Shown: piece by piece, positions 49,439-60,100 of the stretch
Layout of the letters: the number at the start of each line of letters is the position of its first letter
Numbering within the stretch: the first letter of the stretch is position 1
Assembly (NCBI RefSeq): GCF_010727125.1
Contig: NZ_AP022564.1
Location: forward strand, 4,464,001-4,528,000
Source: Mycolicibacter terrae
Lineage (GTDB): Bacteria > Actinomycetota > Actinomycetes > Mycobacteriales > Mycobacteriaceae
Direction: 5' to 3'
DNA length: 64,000 nucleotides
Translations under genes and position numbers: made by a program
Notes under the pieces: model-generated
What the model was told of the DNA's origin: nothing
Database searches by the model: none
The model's input: the letters and a program-made list of their open reading frames with translations, nothing else

Positions 49439-52400
49439 ATGTCTCGTCGTCGTCAGACTGGCTTGTCAGGTCGTCGCAGCAGCCGGGTGGTTGGTGCTGG
49501 CAGCGCGGTGGGGGCGTTCCTCGCGTTCGGCATGGCTCCGTTGGCTGCCGCACCGGCGGCGCATGCCGATTTTGAGGATGTGCTGGTGGACTTGCTCGGT
49601 CAGGGGCTGGGCGACGCGGTCGGCAATCTGGGCGCCAACTGGGGTGATCAGGCCGCGTGGGAGGTGGTCTTGGACCCGGCCAGCTGGACGGTTTTCTTTG
49701 ATGGGCTCGGCAGTCAGGCCACCTGGGATGCGGTGCTGGCCGACCTGGATCTGAACGGCATCGGGGGGGCGGCTGATGCGACTCTGGCCGGGTCTGCCGC
49801 AGCGACCTTTAACTGGAGCGAGATCAACTGGCTGATGCCGTTCGGCGACGGTGCACCCGGGACGGCGGCGAATCCGGACGGTGGCGCCGGCGGGTGGATC
49901 TTCGGCAACGGCGGTGCGGGCTGGGATGCCGATGGCACGGGTACGAGCGTCAACCCCGACGACGGTGGTAACGGCGGTCAGGGCGGCCTGTTCGGCGGCA
50001 ACGGCGGTGACGGTGGTGACGGCTACGACAGCGGCGATGGCGGCGACGGTGGCGCTGCCGGGCCCTTCTCCTGGTTCAGCCACGGTGGCGACGGCGGCAA
50101 CGGGGGTAATGCCATCACCGCCGGCGGCGATGGTGGTGCCGGTGGTGCCGGTGGTGACGCTTCCCAGTGGGGTCTGTTCAGTACCGCCGGTGTCGGCGGT
50201 AACGGCGGTGCCGGTGCGATGGGGGTCGCCGGCACCGCTGGCAGCTTTGCCAACGGCGGTGATGGCAACGGCGGCAACGGCAAAGCCGGCGGCGCGGGTG
50301 GTAACGGCGGCGTCGGCGGTAAGGGCTCGACCTTCTTCGGCGCCGGCGGCAAGGGCGGCTCGGCCGGTGCCGGTGGTGAGGGCGGTACCGGTGGCGCGGG
50401 CGCCGCCGGCACGGACGCCACCGGGATCGCCGACGGCACCGATGGCGGCAACGGAGGCGCAGGCGGCGTTGGCGGTGACGCCGGCAAGGCCGGTGCGGGC
50501 GGTGCGGGCGGCTGGTTCGCCTCCGCGGGTGCCACGGGCTCGGGGGCTAACGCCGGAAACGGCGGTGTCGGTGGTGTCGGTGGCAACGGCGGGAACGCCA
50601 ACGGTGAGACCGGGACAGCCGGTACAGACGCTCTCGCCGGCAGCGGCGCCGACGGCGGTGACGGCGGTGTCGGGGGTGACGGCGGCGTCGCTGGTGACGG
50701 CGGCATGGGCGGTGTCGGCGGTGAGGGTGGTACCTCCACCAACGGCACCTTGGCCGCTGCGGGTCTCGGTGGCCAGGGTGGCAACGGTGGCGATGCCAAG
50801 GGTGGTGCCGGTGGTGGCGGCGGCATGGGTGCCGGCGGCGGCAACAACGCGACCGCCGGGACCGGTGGCAACGGCGGTGCCGGTGGTGACGGCGGCACGG
50901 CCGGTAGTGGTGGTGCCGGCGGCGCGAACGGTGACAACAGTGGCACTGGCGCCAGCGGTGCGGATGGATCTTCCGCGGGTGGCGCGGGTGGTGCCGGTGG
51001 TCAGGGCGGCAAGGGCCAAGGCCTCTACGACGCGACTGGCAACGCTCAGGCCGGTGGCACCGGCGGCACCGGCGGTATGGGCGGTATGGGTTCGAGCGGC
51101 GACGCCAACGGTAATGGCGGCGCCGGTGGCGCCGGTGGTGACGGCGCCAGCGCCGGAACGGGTGGGACCGGCGGCAGCGGCGGTGATGGTGGCGCCGGTG
51201 CCCAGGGCGTCGCCGGCGGCCCGGGTTACGGCGGCGGTGGCGGCGGTGGTGGCGGCGGCGGCAGCGTCTTCGCCAACGGTGCAGCCACCGCGACCGGAAC
51301 GGCCACCGGCGGTGACGGTGGTGCCGGTGGTGCCGGCAGCCTCACCGCGGCCGGTGGGCACGGCGGTACCGGCGGCCAAGGCACCGTCTCGGCTGTGGGT
51401 CTCGGCAGCGAGGCTGACGGTGATGCCACCGGCGGCAACGGCGGTGGCGGTGGCGCCGACGGCGGCACGGGCGGCAAGGGCGGGGACGCTTTGGTTGGGG
51501 CGAACCTGGGTGGCACCGTCACCGATGCCACGGCCGACGGCGGTGACGGCGGGTCCGGTACCAACGGCGGCCAGGGCGGTGCGGGCGGCTACTCGGAGGT
51601 CACCGCTGGCCTGCAAGGCGGCACCGGGGGCAGCGCGTCCGGTGCAGGAACCGGTGGTGCTGGCGGCAACGCGGACGGCGCCGGAAGCGTCGGCGGAAAG
51701 GGCGGCAGCGGAAACATTCAAGGTGGGTTTGTCAGGCCCGATATCGGCGGCAACGACGGGGCGGCCAGCGGGTTCGGAACCGGTGGCGATGGCGGCAACG
51801 CCGAAGGTGCCGGTAGCCACGGCGGCAACGGCGGCACTGGCAGTGTTGTTGCCGGCGGAAGCGGTGCGGTAGCCGACGGTTCCGGTATCGGCGGTAATGG
51901 CGGTGACGGTATCGGCGGTGGCACCGGCGGCATCGGCAGCAGCGGTCAGGTTGGCGCGTTTGCTGCTGGGGCCCATGCTGGCGGTACCGGCCAGAGCGGC
52001 AACGGTGGTGACGCCACGGGGGCCGGCAGCGTCGGTGGGGACGGCACCATCGGCAACATTCAGGCATTCGGCGTCAACAGCGACGCCAGCGGGACCGCCA
52101 CCGGCGGTGACGGTGGTGCGGCCAGCAACGGTGGTCACGGTGGTACTGGCGGTCAGGGCAGGATCGTGACGAACGCGACCGGTAGTACGGCCACCGACAG
52201 TTCGGCGACGGGCGGCGATGGCGGCGACAGTGACGTCCTTGGCGTTCAAGGCGCTTTGGGTGGCCAAGGGTACGTCTTCGCCGGGACCTTCGGTGTTCCC
52301 GGTAGCGGAGGTGAGATCTCCGGTGCCACCGCCGTGGGCGGCAACGCAGCCGACGGTGGGGCCGGTGGCATTGCCAGCCAGGGTGGTATCGGGCAGGTTG

Positions 52401-53797
52401 AGGCGATCAACGGGACCATCGTCAACAGCTCCGCCGTCGGCAGCGACGGTGGTGGCGGTGGACTCGGTGGGTATGCCACGGTGAGCGCCACCAACGGCGG
52501 CTCCATAACCGATGGGCATGCGGTCGGCGGTCACAACGGCGCCACCGCGGTCGGCGGCTCGGCGACGGTGTCGGCCGACGGCGCCGGTAGCGCCGTCAAC
52601 GGTGCCACTGCTACCGGGGGTAACGCCGGGGCCGGTGATGCCAACGGCGGCGTCGGCGGCAATGGCGGCAACGCCGATATCGAAGGGGTTCTGGGTGGCG
52701 TTGTCACCGGGAGCAGCGCATCGGGCGGCAACGGTGGCACCGGTACTGACGCCGGCGTCGGCGGCAACGGTGGCGAGAGCGGTGTCTATGCGGCCGGGGC
52801 AGGTACGACGGTCACCAACGCCGTCGCCACCGGCGGCGACGGCGGCGACGGCACCGACACCGGCGCCGGTGGTGACGGCGGCTCGGGCTGGGTCACCGGC
52901 GGGTACGACGGACTCACCTACCCCGACAACATCGTCCACGATGTCACCGCCGACGGCGGCGACGGCGGCGACGGCGACGGGATCGGCAGCACCGGCGGCG
53001 ACGGCGGCAGTGCCCTTGTCCAAGGCGGAAACGGTGAAGCCATCAACGGCGGCAGTGCCACCGGCGGCCTCGGCGGCACCGGCACTGATGGCGGCGCCGG
53101 CGGCAACGGCGGTAACGCTCAGATCATCGCGATAGACCAGGCCACCGTCAACGACGGCGTCGCCCTCGGCGGCCTCGGTGGCGGCGCCACGAACGGCGCC
53201 ACCGGCGGTAACGGTGGTCATGGCCAGGTCGTGTCCTGGAATGCCGGGGGCACCGCCACCGGTAGCGGTATCGGTGGTGACGGCGGCGCCGGCAACGGCG
53301 GCAACGGCGGTAACGGCGGCATCGGATCGGTACAGGGTCACGCGCCGGGAATCTCCGTGAGCGGGACCGCCACCGGCGGCGCCGGCGGCGACGGCGGCAG
53401 CAACGGCAGTGACGGCAGCCTCGGCGGCAACGGTGGCGACGGCGGCCGCGGCAACGTCCAATCGATCGGCATCGCAGGCTTGTCCATTGACGCCGATGGC
53501 ACCGGCGGCGCCGGAGGTAACGGCGGCGACGGCGGCGTCGGCGCCGTCGGTGGCAGCGGCGGTGCCGGAGGCATCGGTAACGCGAGCGTCGGTGGCGACG
53601 GTGTCGGCGGCACCGGCGGTGATGGCGGCTCGGTCGGGGCCGTGGGTAACGGCGACGGAGGTGACGGTGGTGCTGGCGGCAATGGTGGTGACAGCGCCAC
53701 CACCGGCGGCACCGGCGGTAATGGTCAGGATGGACAGGACGGCCAACCCAACGGCGTGAGCGGCGCCGACGGTCTCAACGGCACGAACAACCCCTGA
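49439..53797 (+). CDS. Giant PE-less PGRS protein 2
   Basis: 1,452-aa paralogue of gene 1. ATG 49439 follows AAGGAGA. The first ~100 residues are almost identical to those of gene 1 (MSRRRQTGLSGRRSSRVVG; cleavage after AAHA, then DFEDVLVDLLGQGL and SWTVFFDGLGSQATW). The PGRS part repeats the FSWFSHGGDGGNGG and QWGLFSTAG landmarks, then a glycine run (YGGGGGGGGGGGS) at about residue 600 that gene 1 also has. Beta-helix-like blocks occur around 52390-52650 (GTIVNSSAVG, SADGAGSAV). The C-terminus is GLNGTNNP. Secretion to the cell surface is inferred from the signal peptide; the function is not known. Confidence 0.85.
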   Translation: MSRRRQTGLSGRRSSRVVGAGSAVGAFLAFGMAPLAAAPAAHADFEDVLVDLLGQGLGDAVGNLGANWGDQAAWEVVLDPASWTVFFDGLGSQATWDAVLADLDLNGIGGAADATLAGSAAATFNWSEINWLMPFGDGAPGTAANPDGGAGGWIFGNGGAGWDADGTGTSVNPDDGGNGGQGGLFGGNGGDGGDGYDSGDGGDGGAAGPFSWFSHGGDGGNGGNAITAGGDGGAGGAGGDASQWGLFSTAGVGGNGGAGAMGVAGTAGSFANGGDGNGGNGKAGGAGGNGGVGGKGSTFFGAGGKGGSAGAGGEGGTGGAGAAGTDATGIADGTDGGNGGAGGVGGDAGKAGAGGAGGWFASAGATGSGANAGNGGVGGVGGNGGNANGETGTAGTDALAGSGADGGDGGVGGDGGVAGDGGMGGVGGEGGTSTNGTLAAAGLGGQGGNGGDAKGGAGGGGGMGAGGGNNATAGTGGNGGAGGDGGTAGSGGAGGANGDNSGTGASGADGSSAGGAGGAGGQGGKGQGLYDATGNAQAGGTGGTGGMGGMGSSGDANGNGGAGGAGGDGASAGTGGTGGSGGDGGAGAQGVAGGPGYGGGGGGGGGGGSVFANGAATATGTATGGDGGAGGAGSLTAAGGHGGTGGQGTVSAVGLGSEADGDATGGNGGGGGADGGTGGKGGDALVGANLGGTVTDATADGGDGGSGTNGGQGGAGGYSEVTAGLQGGTGGSASGAGTGGAGGNADGAGSVGGKGGSGNIQGGFVRPDIGGNDGAASGFGTGGDGGNAEGAGSHGGNGGTGSVVAGGSGAVADGSGIGGNGGDGIGGGTGGIGSSGQVGAFAAGAHAGGTGQSGNGGDATGAGSVGGDGTIGNIQAFGVNSDASGTATGGDGGAASNGGHGGTGGQGRIVTNATGSTATDSSATGGDGGDSDVLGVQGALGGQGYVFAGTFGVPGSGGEISGATAVGGNAADGGAGGIASQGGIGQVEAINGTIVNSSAVGSDGGGGGLGGYATVSATNGGSITDGHAVGGHNGATAVGGSATVSADGAGSAVNGATATGGNAGAGDANGGVGGNGGNADIEGVLGGVVTGSSASGGNGGTGTDAGVGGNGGESGVYAAGAGTTVTNAVATGGDGGDGTDTGAGGDGGSGWVTGGYDGLTYPDNIVHDVTADGGDGGDGDGIGSTGGDGGSALVQGGNGEAINGGSATGGLGGTGTDGGAGGNGGNAQIIAIDQATVNDGVALGGLGGGATNGATGGNGGHGQVVSWNAGGTATGSGIGGDGGAGNGGNGGNGGIGSVQGHAPGISVSGTATGGAGGDGGSNGSDGSLGGNGGDGGRGNVQSIGIAGLSIDADGTGGAGGNGGDGGVGAVGGSGGAGGIGNASVGGDGVGGTGGDGGSVGAVGNGDGGDGGAGGNGGDSATTGGTGGNGQDGQDGQPNGVSGADGLNGTNNP
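51581..52170 (+). repeat. 590-bp block shared with PGRS gene 1
   Basis: Counterpart of 45931-46520; the same length and the same order of landmarks, at about residue 715 of gene 2 compared with about residue 1,485 of gene 1. Confidence 0.75.
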
Positions 53798-54170
53798 TTG
53801 GAAGGGCGCGATCACGTTTGGCGGCACCATCGGGGTAGTTGCGGTACGCAGCTAAAGCAGTGAGGCCGGCGGTGCCCCCGGGGTGACGATGCCGGCGCGG
53901 CAAGCGTCAGCGGGGTTGGTAACGGCGGCTTTCCGGTCGCGCATCTGCTGCGTCCCCGGAAGCCCATTTTCTAAGAATCATTGAAGTGTGCGATTAGCTG
54001 CAGACGACATTTATGGGCTCAGCGGGACTCCAAATTGCCTGCACAACCAGGCTACGGACCCTTTGATGTCCAACTGAGTGAACAAGGGTTGACTCTTGCG
54101 GAAGCACTGTTAACCTGTTTCCTGAGAAAGTGACTGTGTCGTCAATATGTACAGCTAAGGGGATAGTGCC
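53798..54170. other. Intergenic region before PGRS gene 3
   Basis: 373 bp without a gene. The first half is GC-rich with weak inverted repeats near 53860-53900 (GCCGGCGGTGCC and GATGCCGGC). The second half is AT-richer and holds the promoter-like element at 54089-54116 and the ribosome site of gene 3. Confidence 0.5.
54089..54116 (+). promoter_or_regulatory. Putative promoter of PGRS gene 3
   Basis: AGGGTTGACT with TTGACT at 54089-54094, a 16-bp spacer and TAACCT at 54111-54116, the same hexamer and spacing as for gene 1. The start codon is 54 bp further on. Confidence 0.5.
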
Positions 54171-57100
54171 GTGCCTCGTCGTCACCGGAGTGGCTCCAAA
54201 GGTCGTCGCAGCAGCCGGGTCATCGGCGCCGGCACCGCGGTCGGCGCGTTCCTCGCGTTCGGGATGTCCCCGCTGGGAGCGCCGGCGGTGCACGCCGACT
54301 TCGACGACGTGCTGGTCGATCTGCTCGGCCCGGGGCTGACGGACGCCTTCGCCGATCTCGGCGTCAACCTCGGTGACCAGGACGCCTGGCAGGTGGTCTT
54401 CGATCCGGTCAGCTGGACAGCATTCTTCGACGGGCTCGGTGAGCCGTCCACCTGGGATGCGATGCTGGCCGACCTCAACCTGAACGGCATCGGGTCCGCC
54501 GACTTCGACCTGCCGGGTTCGGCCGCATTCAGCTGGAACGAGATCAACTGGCTGATGCCGTTCGGTGACGGCACAGACGGCACGGCGACCAACCCCGACG
54601 GTGGCGCCGGCGGCTGGATCTTCGGCAACGGCGGCGCGGGCTGGGACGCCGACGGCACGGGTGCCAGCAACGACGGTGGCCACGGCGGCCAGGGTGGTCT
54701 GTTCGGCGGTGACGGCGGCGCCGGTGGCGACGGCTTCGACGGCGGTGACGGTGGTGCCGGTGGCGCCGCCGGCCTCTTCGCCTGGTTCAGCCATGGCGGC
54801 GCCGGCGGCAACGGTGGCGACGCGGTTACCGCGGGCGGTGATGGCGGGGCCGGCGGTATCGGTGGCGATGCCGCCCAGTGGGGCCTCTTCAGCACGGCCG
54901 GTGCCGGCGGTCACGGCGGTGACGGCGTGGTCGGTGCCGCCGGCCTGGCCGGCAGCTTCCTCGCCGGTGACGGCAACGGTGGCAACGGCGGCACCGGGGC
55001 CGCCGGTGGCAATGGTGGCCAGGGCGGTAAGGGCTCGGTCTTCTTCGGCGCCGGTGGTAAGGGCGGCGCGGCCGGGAGCGGTGGCGCGGGCGGCGCCGGG
55101 GGCGAGGGCGCCGACGGTGCCGACGGCACCGCGGGCAGCATTGACGGCACCAGCGGGGGCAACGGCGGCCAGGGAGGCAACGGCGGTGTCGCCGGCCAGG
55201 CTGGCGCGAGCGGCGCGGGCGGCTGGTTCGCCGCCAACGGCACCGCGGGCGCGGCGGGTACGCAGGGCGTCGGCGGGCTCGGCGGTAACGGCGGTACCGG
55301 TGGCGCGGGCGCCGACGGCGCGAACGGCTCCGACGGCACCGCGGCGGACCCCGACGGTACGGCCGGGCAGGCCGGTGGTCACGGTGGCGATGCCGGCCAG
55401 GCCGGCGCCGGTGGGCAGGGTGCCGGTGGTCAGGCCGACAGCGGTACGGCCGGCGCGGCCGGCAGGGGCGGCAACGGTGGTACCGGCGGCCAGGGCTATA
55501 ACGCGGCCACCGACGCCACGGCGGCGGCCGGCACCGCGGGCGGCGACGGCGGTGCCGGGGGCGACGCGGGCCTGGGTGGTTTGCACGCCGACGGCACGAC
55601 GCATGCGAGCGCGGGTGCTGCCGGCGTCGGCGGCAACGGTGGCGACGGCAAGGACGGTGCCGCGGGAGCCGCGGGCACGTCACCGGAGACCAAGGGCGGA
55701 GTGGGCCCCGACGGCACCGCCGGTGGCACCGGTGGCGCCGGCGGCAACGGCGGTCAGGGTGGTCTGGAAGCCGACGGCGCCCGTGCCGCGCAGGGCGACG
55801 GTGGCAATGGCGGTGCCGGCGGCAAGGGCGGCGCCGGCTATGACGCGCAGGCGGCCGGCGCCGGCGCGGGTGTCTCGGGCGGCAACGGTGGTGCCGGCGG
55901 CGATGGCGGTGTCGGTGGCACCGGATCGACTGCCGGTGCGCATGGTGCCGGCGGCGTCGGTGGCAAGGGCGGGTCGGGTACCGATGGTGCAGACGGCGGT
56001 GCCGGCTCCCAGGGTGATGCCGCCAACCCCGACGGCGGGGCCGGCGGTCATGGCGGCAATGGCGGTAACGCCGGCGTCGGCGGTGCCGGGGGTTCCTCGG
56101 GTAACGGGGTCTTCGCCAACAGCGGCGCCAGCGGTTCGGCCGGTAAGGGCGGCAACGGTGGCGTCGGCGGCGCCGGTTGGGATGCCGCTTCCGACATCGA
56201 TGCGACGGCCGGTACCGCCGGCGGTAACGGCGGCGTCGGTGGTGACGCCGGCGTGGGCGGAGTGCAGGCCGACGGCAGTCGGGCGGCTTCCGGGACGGCC
56301 GGGGTCGGCGGTAACGGTGGCGACGGCAAGGACGGCGCCGACGGTGACAACGGCACGCAGCACAACCCCGACGGTGAGGCCGGTCAGGCCGGTGGCGCCG
56401 GCGGTAACGGTGGGCTGGGCGGCCTGAACGCCGACAACACCCGCGCCACCACCGGTGACGGCGGTGACGGTGGAGCCGGTGGTAAGGGCGGACACGGCTA
56501 CGAGGGCTTGGACGGCGCCAGCTCGGGTGCGGCCGGTGAGCACGGCGGCAATGGTGGCGCCGGTGGCGCCGGTGGTGTCGGTGGTACCGGCACCAATGCG
56601 GGCGCGCACGGCGCCGGCGGTATCGGTGGTAACGGCGGCTCGGGTGGCGACGGTGCCGTCGGCGAGAACGGTATTGATGGCACGGCCAGCCGTGTCGACG
56701 GCACGGCCGGCCAGGCCGGTGGCGCCGGCGGCAATGCGGGCAAGGGCGGCGTCGGAGGCGCCAACGGCGACGGAACCACCGCCGCCGGCGGCCTCGATGG
56801 TTCGGCCGGCGTCGGTGGCAAGGGTGGTGCCGGTGGTAAGGGCTTCGACGGTGTCGACGGCACCGCAAGCCGGATCGACGGCGGCAACGGTGGGGCCGGC
56901 GGGGCCGGTGGTGACGGCGGCCTGGGCGGTTTGGAGACCGACGGCAACCGCGCCGCGCAGGGCGATGGCGGCGACGGTGGCGCCGGTGGCCGGGGTGGTC
57001 ACGGCCAGACCGGGGCAGCCGGTGTTGGCGCGGGTGTCAGCGGTGCCAATGGCGGGGCCGGCGGCAACGGCGGCGTCGGCGGCGTCGCCGGTCAGGGCAC

Positions 57101-60100
57101 GAATGACGGTAAGGCCGGCGCGGGCGGCGTCGGCGGTAACGGTGGCAACGGAGGCGCCGGTGCCGCGGGCTCGACCGGTGCCGACGGCACCGTCTCCCAT
57201 GTCGATGGCACGGCTGGTGGTAACGGTGGCGCGGGCGGTAATGCCGGCAAGGCCGGTGCCGGTGGCGCCAATGGCGATGGCAGCGGTAAGGCCGCCGACG
57301 GCGCCGATGGAGTCGGCGGGGTCGGTGGCGCCGGCGGTCAGGGCGGCAAGGGCTTCCAGGGTGCCGACAGCACCACCGCCGGTGTGGCCGGCGGCAACGG
57401 CGGTTCTGGTGGCGCCGGTGGTAACGGCGGCCAGGGTGGCCTGAACGCCGACGGCACCACACGTGTCGCCGACGGTGTGGGCGGCAACGGCGGGGCCGGC
57501 GGGGCCGGCGGTAAGGGCTACACCGGCCAGGACGGTGCGAACGCGGACCAGGGGACAGGTGTCGGTGCTGTCGGCGGCGCGGGCGAGTCGGGCACCAATG
57601 GTGGTAACGGTGGCGCCGGTGGCGCGGGCGGCTCGGGCTCTACGCAGGGCCAGCAGGGCGTCGGCGGTGTCGGTGGCGCTGGTGGCTCCGGTGGTGACGG
57701 TGGCCGCGGTGGCGATGGTGCCCAGGGCAACGCCACGCACGTCGACGGCTATGACGCCGGCGCCGGGGGTGCCGGTGGTAACGCCGGCAAGGGCGGTATC
57801 GGGGGTGCGGGCTTTAATGGCCCGGCCGGAAACGGCGGCGATGGCACCGCCGGTATCGGCGGTGCCGGTGGCACCGGTGGCACCGGGTACGCGGGCGCCG
57901 AAGGTTCCTTGGGTGTCGACGGCGGCCACGGCGGCAACGGTGGTACCGGCGGGGACGGCGGGAAGGGCGGCCTCGAGGTCGACAACACGCGTGCCGCTGA
58001 CGGCGATGGTGGTGACGGTGGCGCCGGTGGCCACGGTGGCGAGGGCTACACCGGCAAGTCCGGTGTCAACGCCGGTGACAGCGGTGAAAGCGGCACTGCG
58101 GGTGGCTTGGGTGGTGCCGGCGGCACTGGTGGTACCGGCAACGTCGGTGGCGCCGGCGGTGCTGGCGGCAACGCTGGCAACGGTGGTGACGGTGGCGACG
58201 GTGTCACCGGCGCCGACGGAGATTTCGTCACCGGCAACGGCGACGGCCAGGCTGGCGGTTCCGGTGGATCTGGTGGATCCGGTGGTAACGGCGGCCAGGG
58301 CGGCGTCGGTGGCACGTCGACCGGCGGGGGCCCGAACGGCGCCACCGGTGTCGGTGGTGACGCCGGAAACGGCGGCGATGCGGGCACGGCCGGTGACGGC
58401 GGCGACGGCGCGGGGGGTACGGCGGCCCAGGTCGACGGCGGCAACGGCGGCAACGGTGGCGAGGTCGGCTCGGCGGGTCAGGCCGGTACCGCGGGCACCG
58501 GTTCGATCGGCGGCAAGGCCGGCACCGACGGCGCGGAGATCACCGGCCCGGCCGGTAACGGTGGCGCCGGTGGCACCGGCTTCACCGGCGTCAATGCCGG
58601 TGGCGCCGGTGGCAACGGTGGTGCCGGCGGTGACGGCGGCAGCATCGGTAACGGTGGTGCCGGTGGTGACGGCGGTGACGGTGTGGCCGGCGACCGCGGC
58701 GATGACGGCGTCGGCGCCGGTGACTCGGGGACCGCGGGCCAGGCCGGTGGCGCCGGTGGTAACGGTGGTGCCGGCGGTAAGGGCGGTGCCCTCTCCGGTG
58801 ACGGCGGTCAGGGTGGTGCCGGTGGCACCGGCGCCCGCGGCGGCGACGGCGGTAATGGTGTCGCCGGTGAAGACACCGTGCGTGGCGGCCCCGACAGCGA
58901 TGGCCAGGACGGCGGCTCCGGTGGCGCGGGCGGCCATGGCGGTGCCGGCGGCAACGGCGGCGTCGGCGGTAGTGCCACCAACGGCACCGCTGGTACGACC
59001 GGTGTGGGTGGCGATGCCGGTGACGGCGGTAACGGTGGCCAGGGTGCGGACGGCGGCGCGGGCGCACAGGGTCGCGTGAGCACCGCGCCGGTCTTCACCG
59101 CCGGTGGCGATGGTGGCACCGGTGGCTCCGGCGGCGCCGGTGGATCCGGCGGTGTCGGAGGTTCGGGCAGCGTCGGTGGTGCCGGTGGCGACGCCGGTAG
59201 CGGCGGCGACGCCGGTAATGGTGGCACCGGCGGCAAGGGCGCTGACGGCGCGCTCGACGCGTACGGAGCCGCCGGCGTCGGCGGTAACGGTGGTGCCGGT
59301 GGTGCCGCCGGTCAGGGTGGCGCCGGTGGTGCCGGCGAAGGTGGACAGAACGGTGGTACCGGCGGTGCGGGCGCCAACGGTGGCCAGGGCGGTAACGGCG
59401 GCACCGGCGGCGACGGCACCAACGGTCACGTCGGCGCGGTCGGCGGTAACGGTGGCGCCGGCGGCGCGGCCGGTGCCGGTGGTGCTGCGGTCGATGGTGG
59501 CACGGCAGGTGTCGACGGCCACGGCGGCAATGGCGGCAATGGCGGTACCGGTGGGGAAGGCGACCACGGGGTCTACGGGGCCAATTCTGGGGCCAACGGG
59601 TCTGCCCCGACCGATGGCGGCCAGGGCCTCTCCGGTGGTGCCGGTGGTGCCGGTGGTGCCGGGGGTGCCGGCGTCAACGGCCAAAACGGTGGGTCCGGTG
59701 GTGACGGCGGCAACGGTGGCCGTGGTGGTGACGGTGGCTTCGGTGGCCGCGGTCTTAACGGCGCCGACGGCGCTGATGGTGGTCTCGGCGGCACCGGTGG
59801 TGCAGCGGGCGAAGCCGGCAAGGGCGTCGATGGCGGTGTGGACGGCATCCACGGCACGGGTGGTCGCGGCGGCGACGGCGGCTACGGCGGCGGCTCAAGC
59901 GGTGCCGCCAGCGGGCAGAGCGGCGCCAACCCGACCGTCGGCCAAGACGGCGGTAACGGTGGTAACGGCGGCAAGGGCGGTGACGGCGGTGTCGGCATCG
60001 GCGGGCAGAACGGCGGCGCCGGCGGTGACGGTGGCCGGGGCGGTTTCGCCGGCAACGGCGGTAGGGGCGGCAACGGCACTGGTGGCATCGACGGTGCTGC

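Noticed and set aside
49466..53830. 1,454-codon open frame on the - strand covering all of PGRS gene 2
   Set aside because: GGC/GGT/GCC-rich repeats produce stop-free antisense frames. The translation is an Ala/Thr/Val mixture without a start site or family features, and the + strand gene has a signal peptide, ribosome site and paralogues. Similar frames at 44139-46736 and 55680-59852 are rejected for the same reason.
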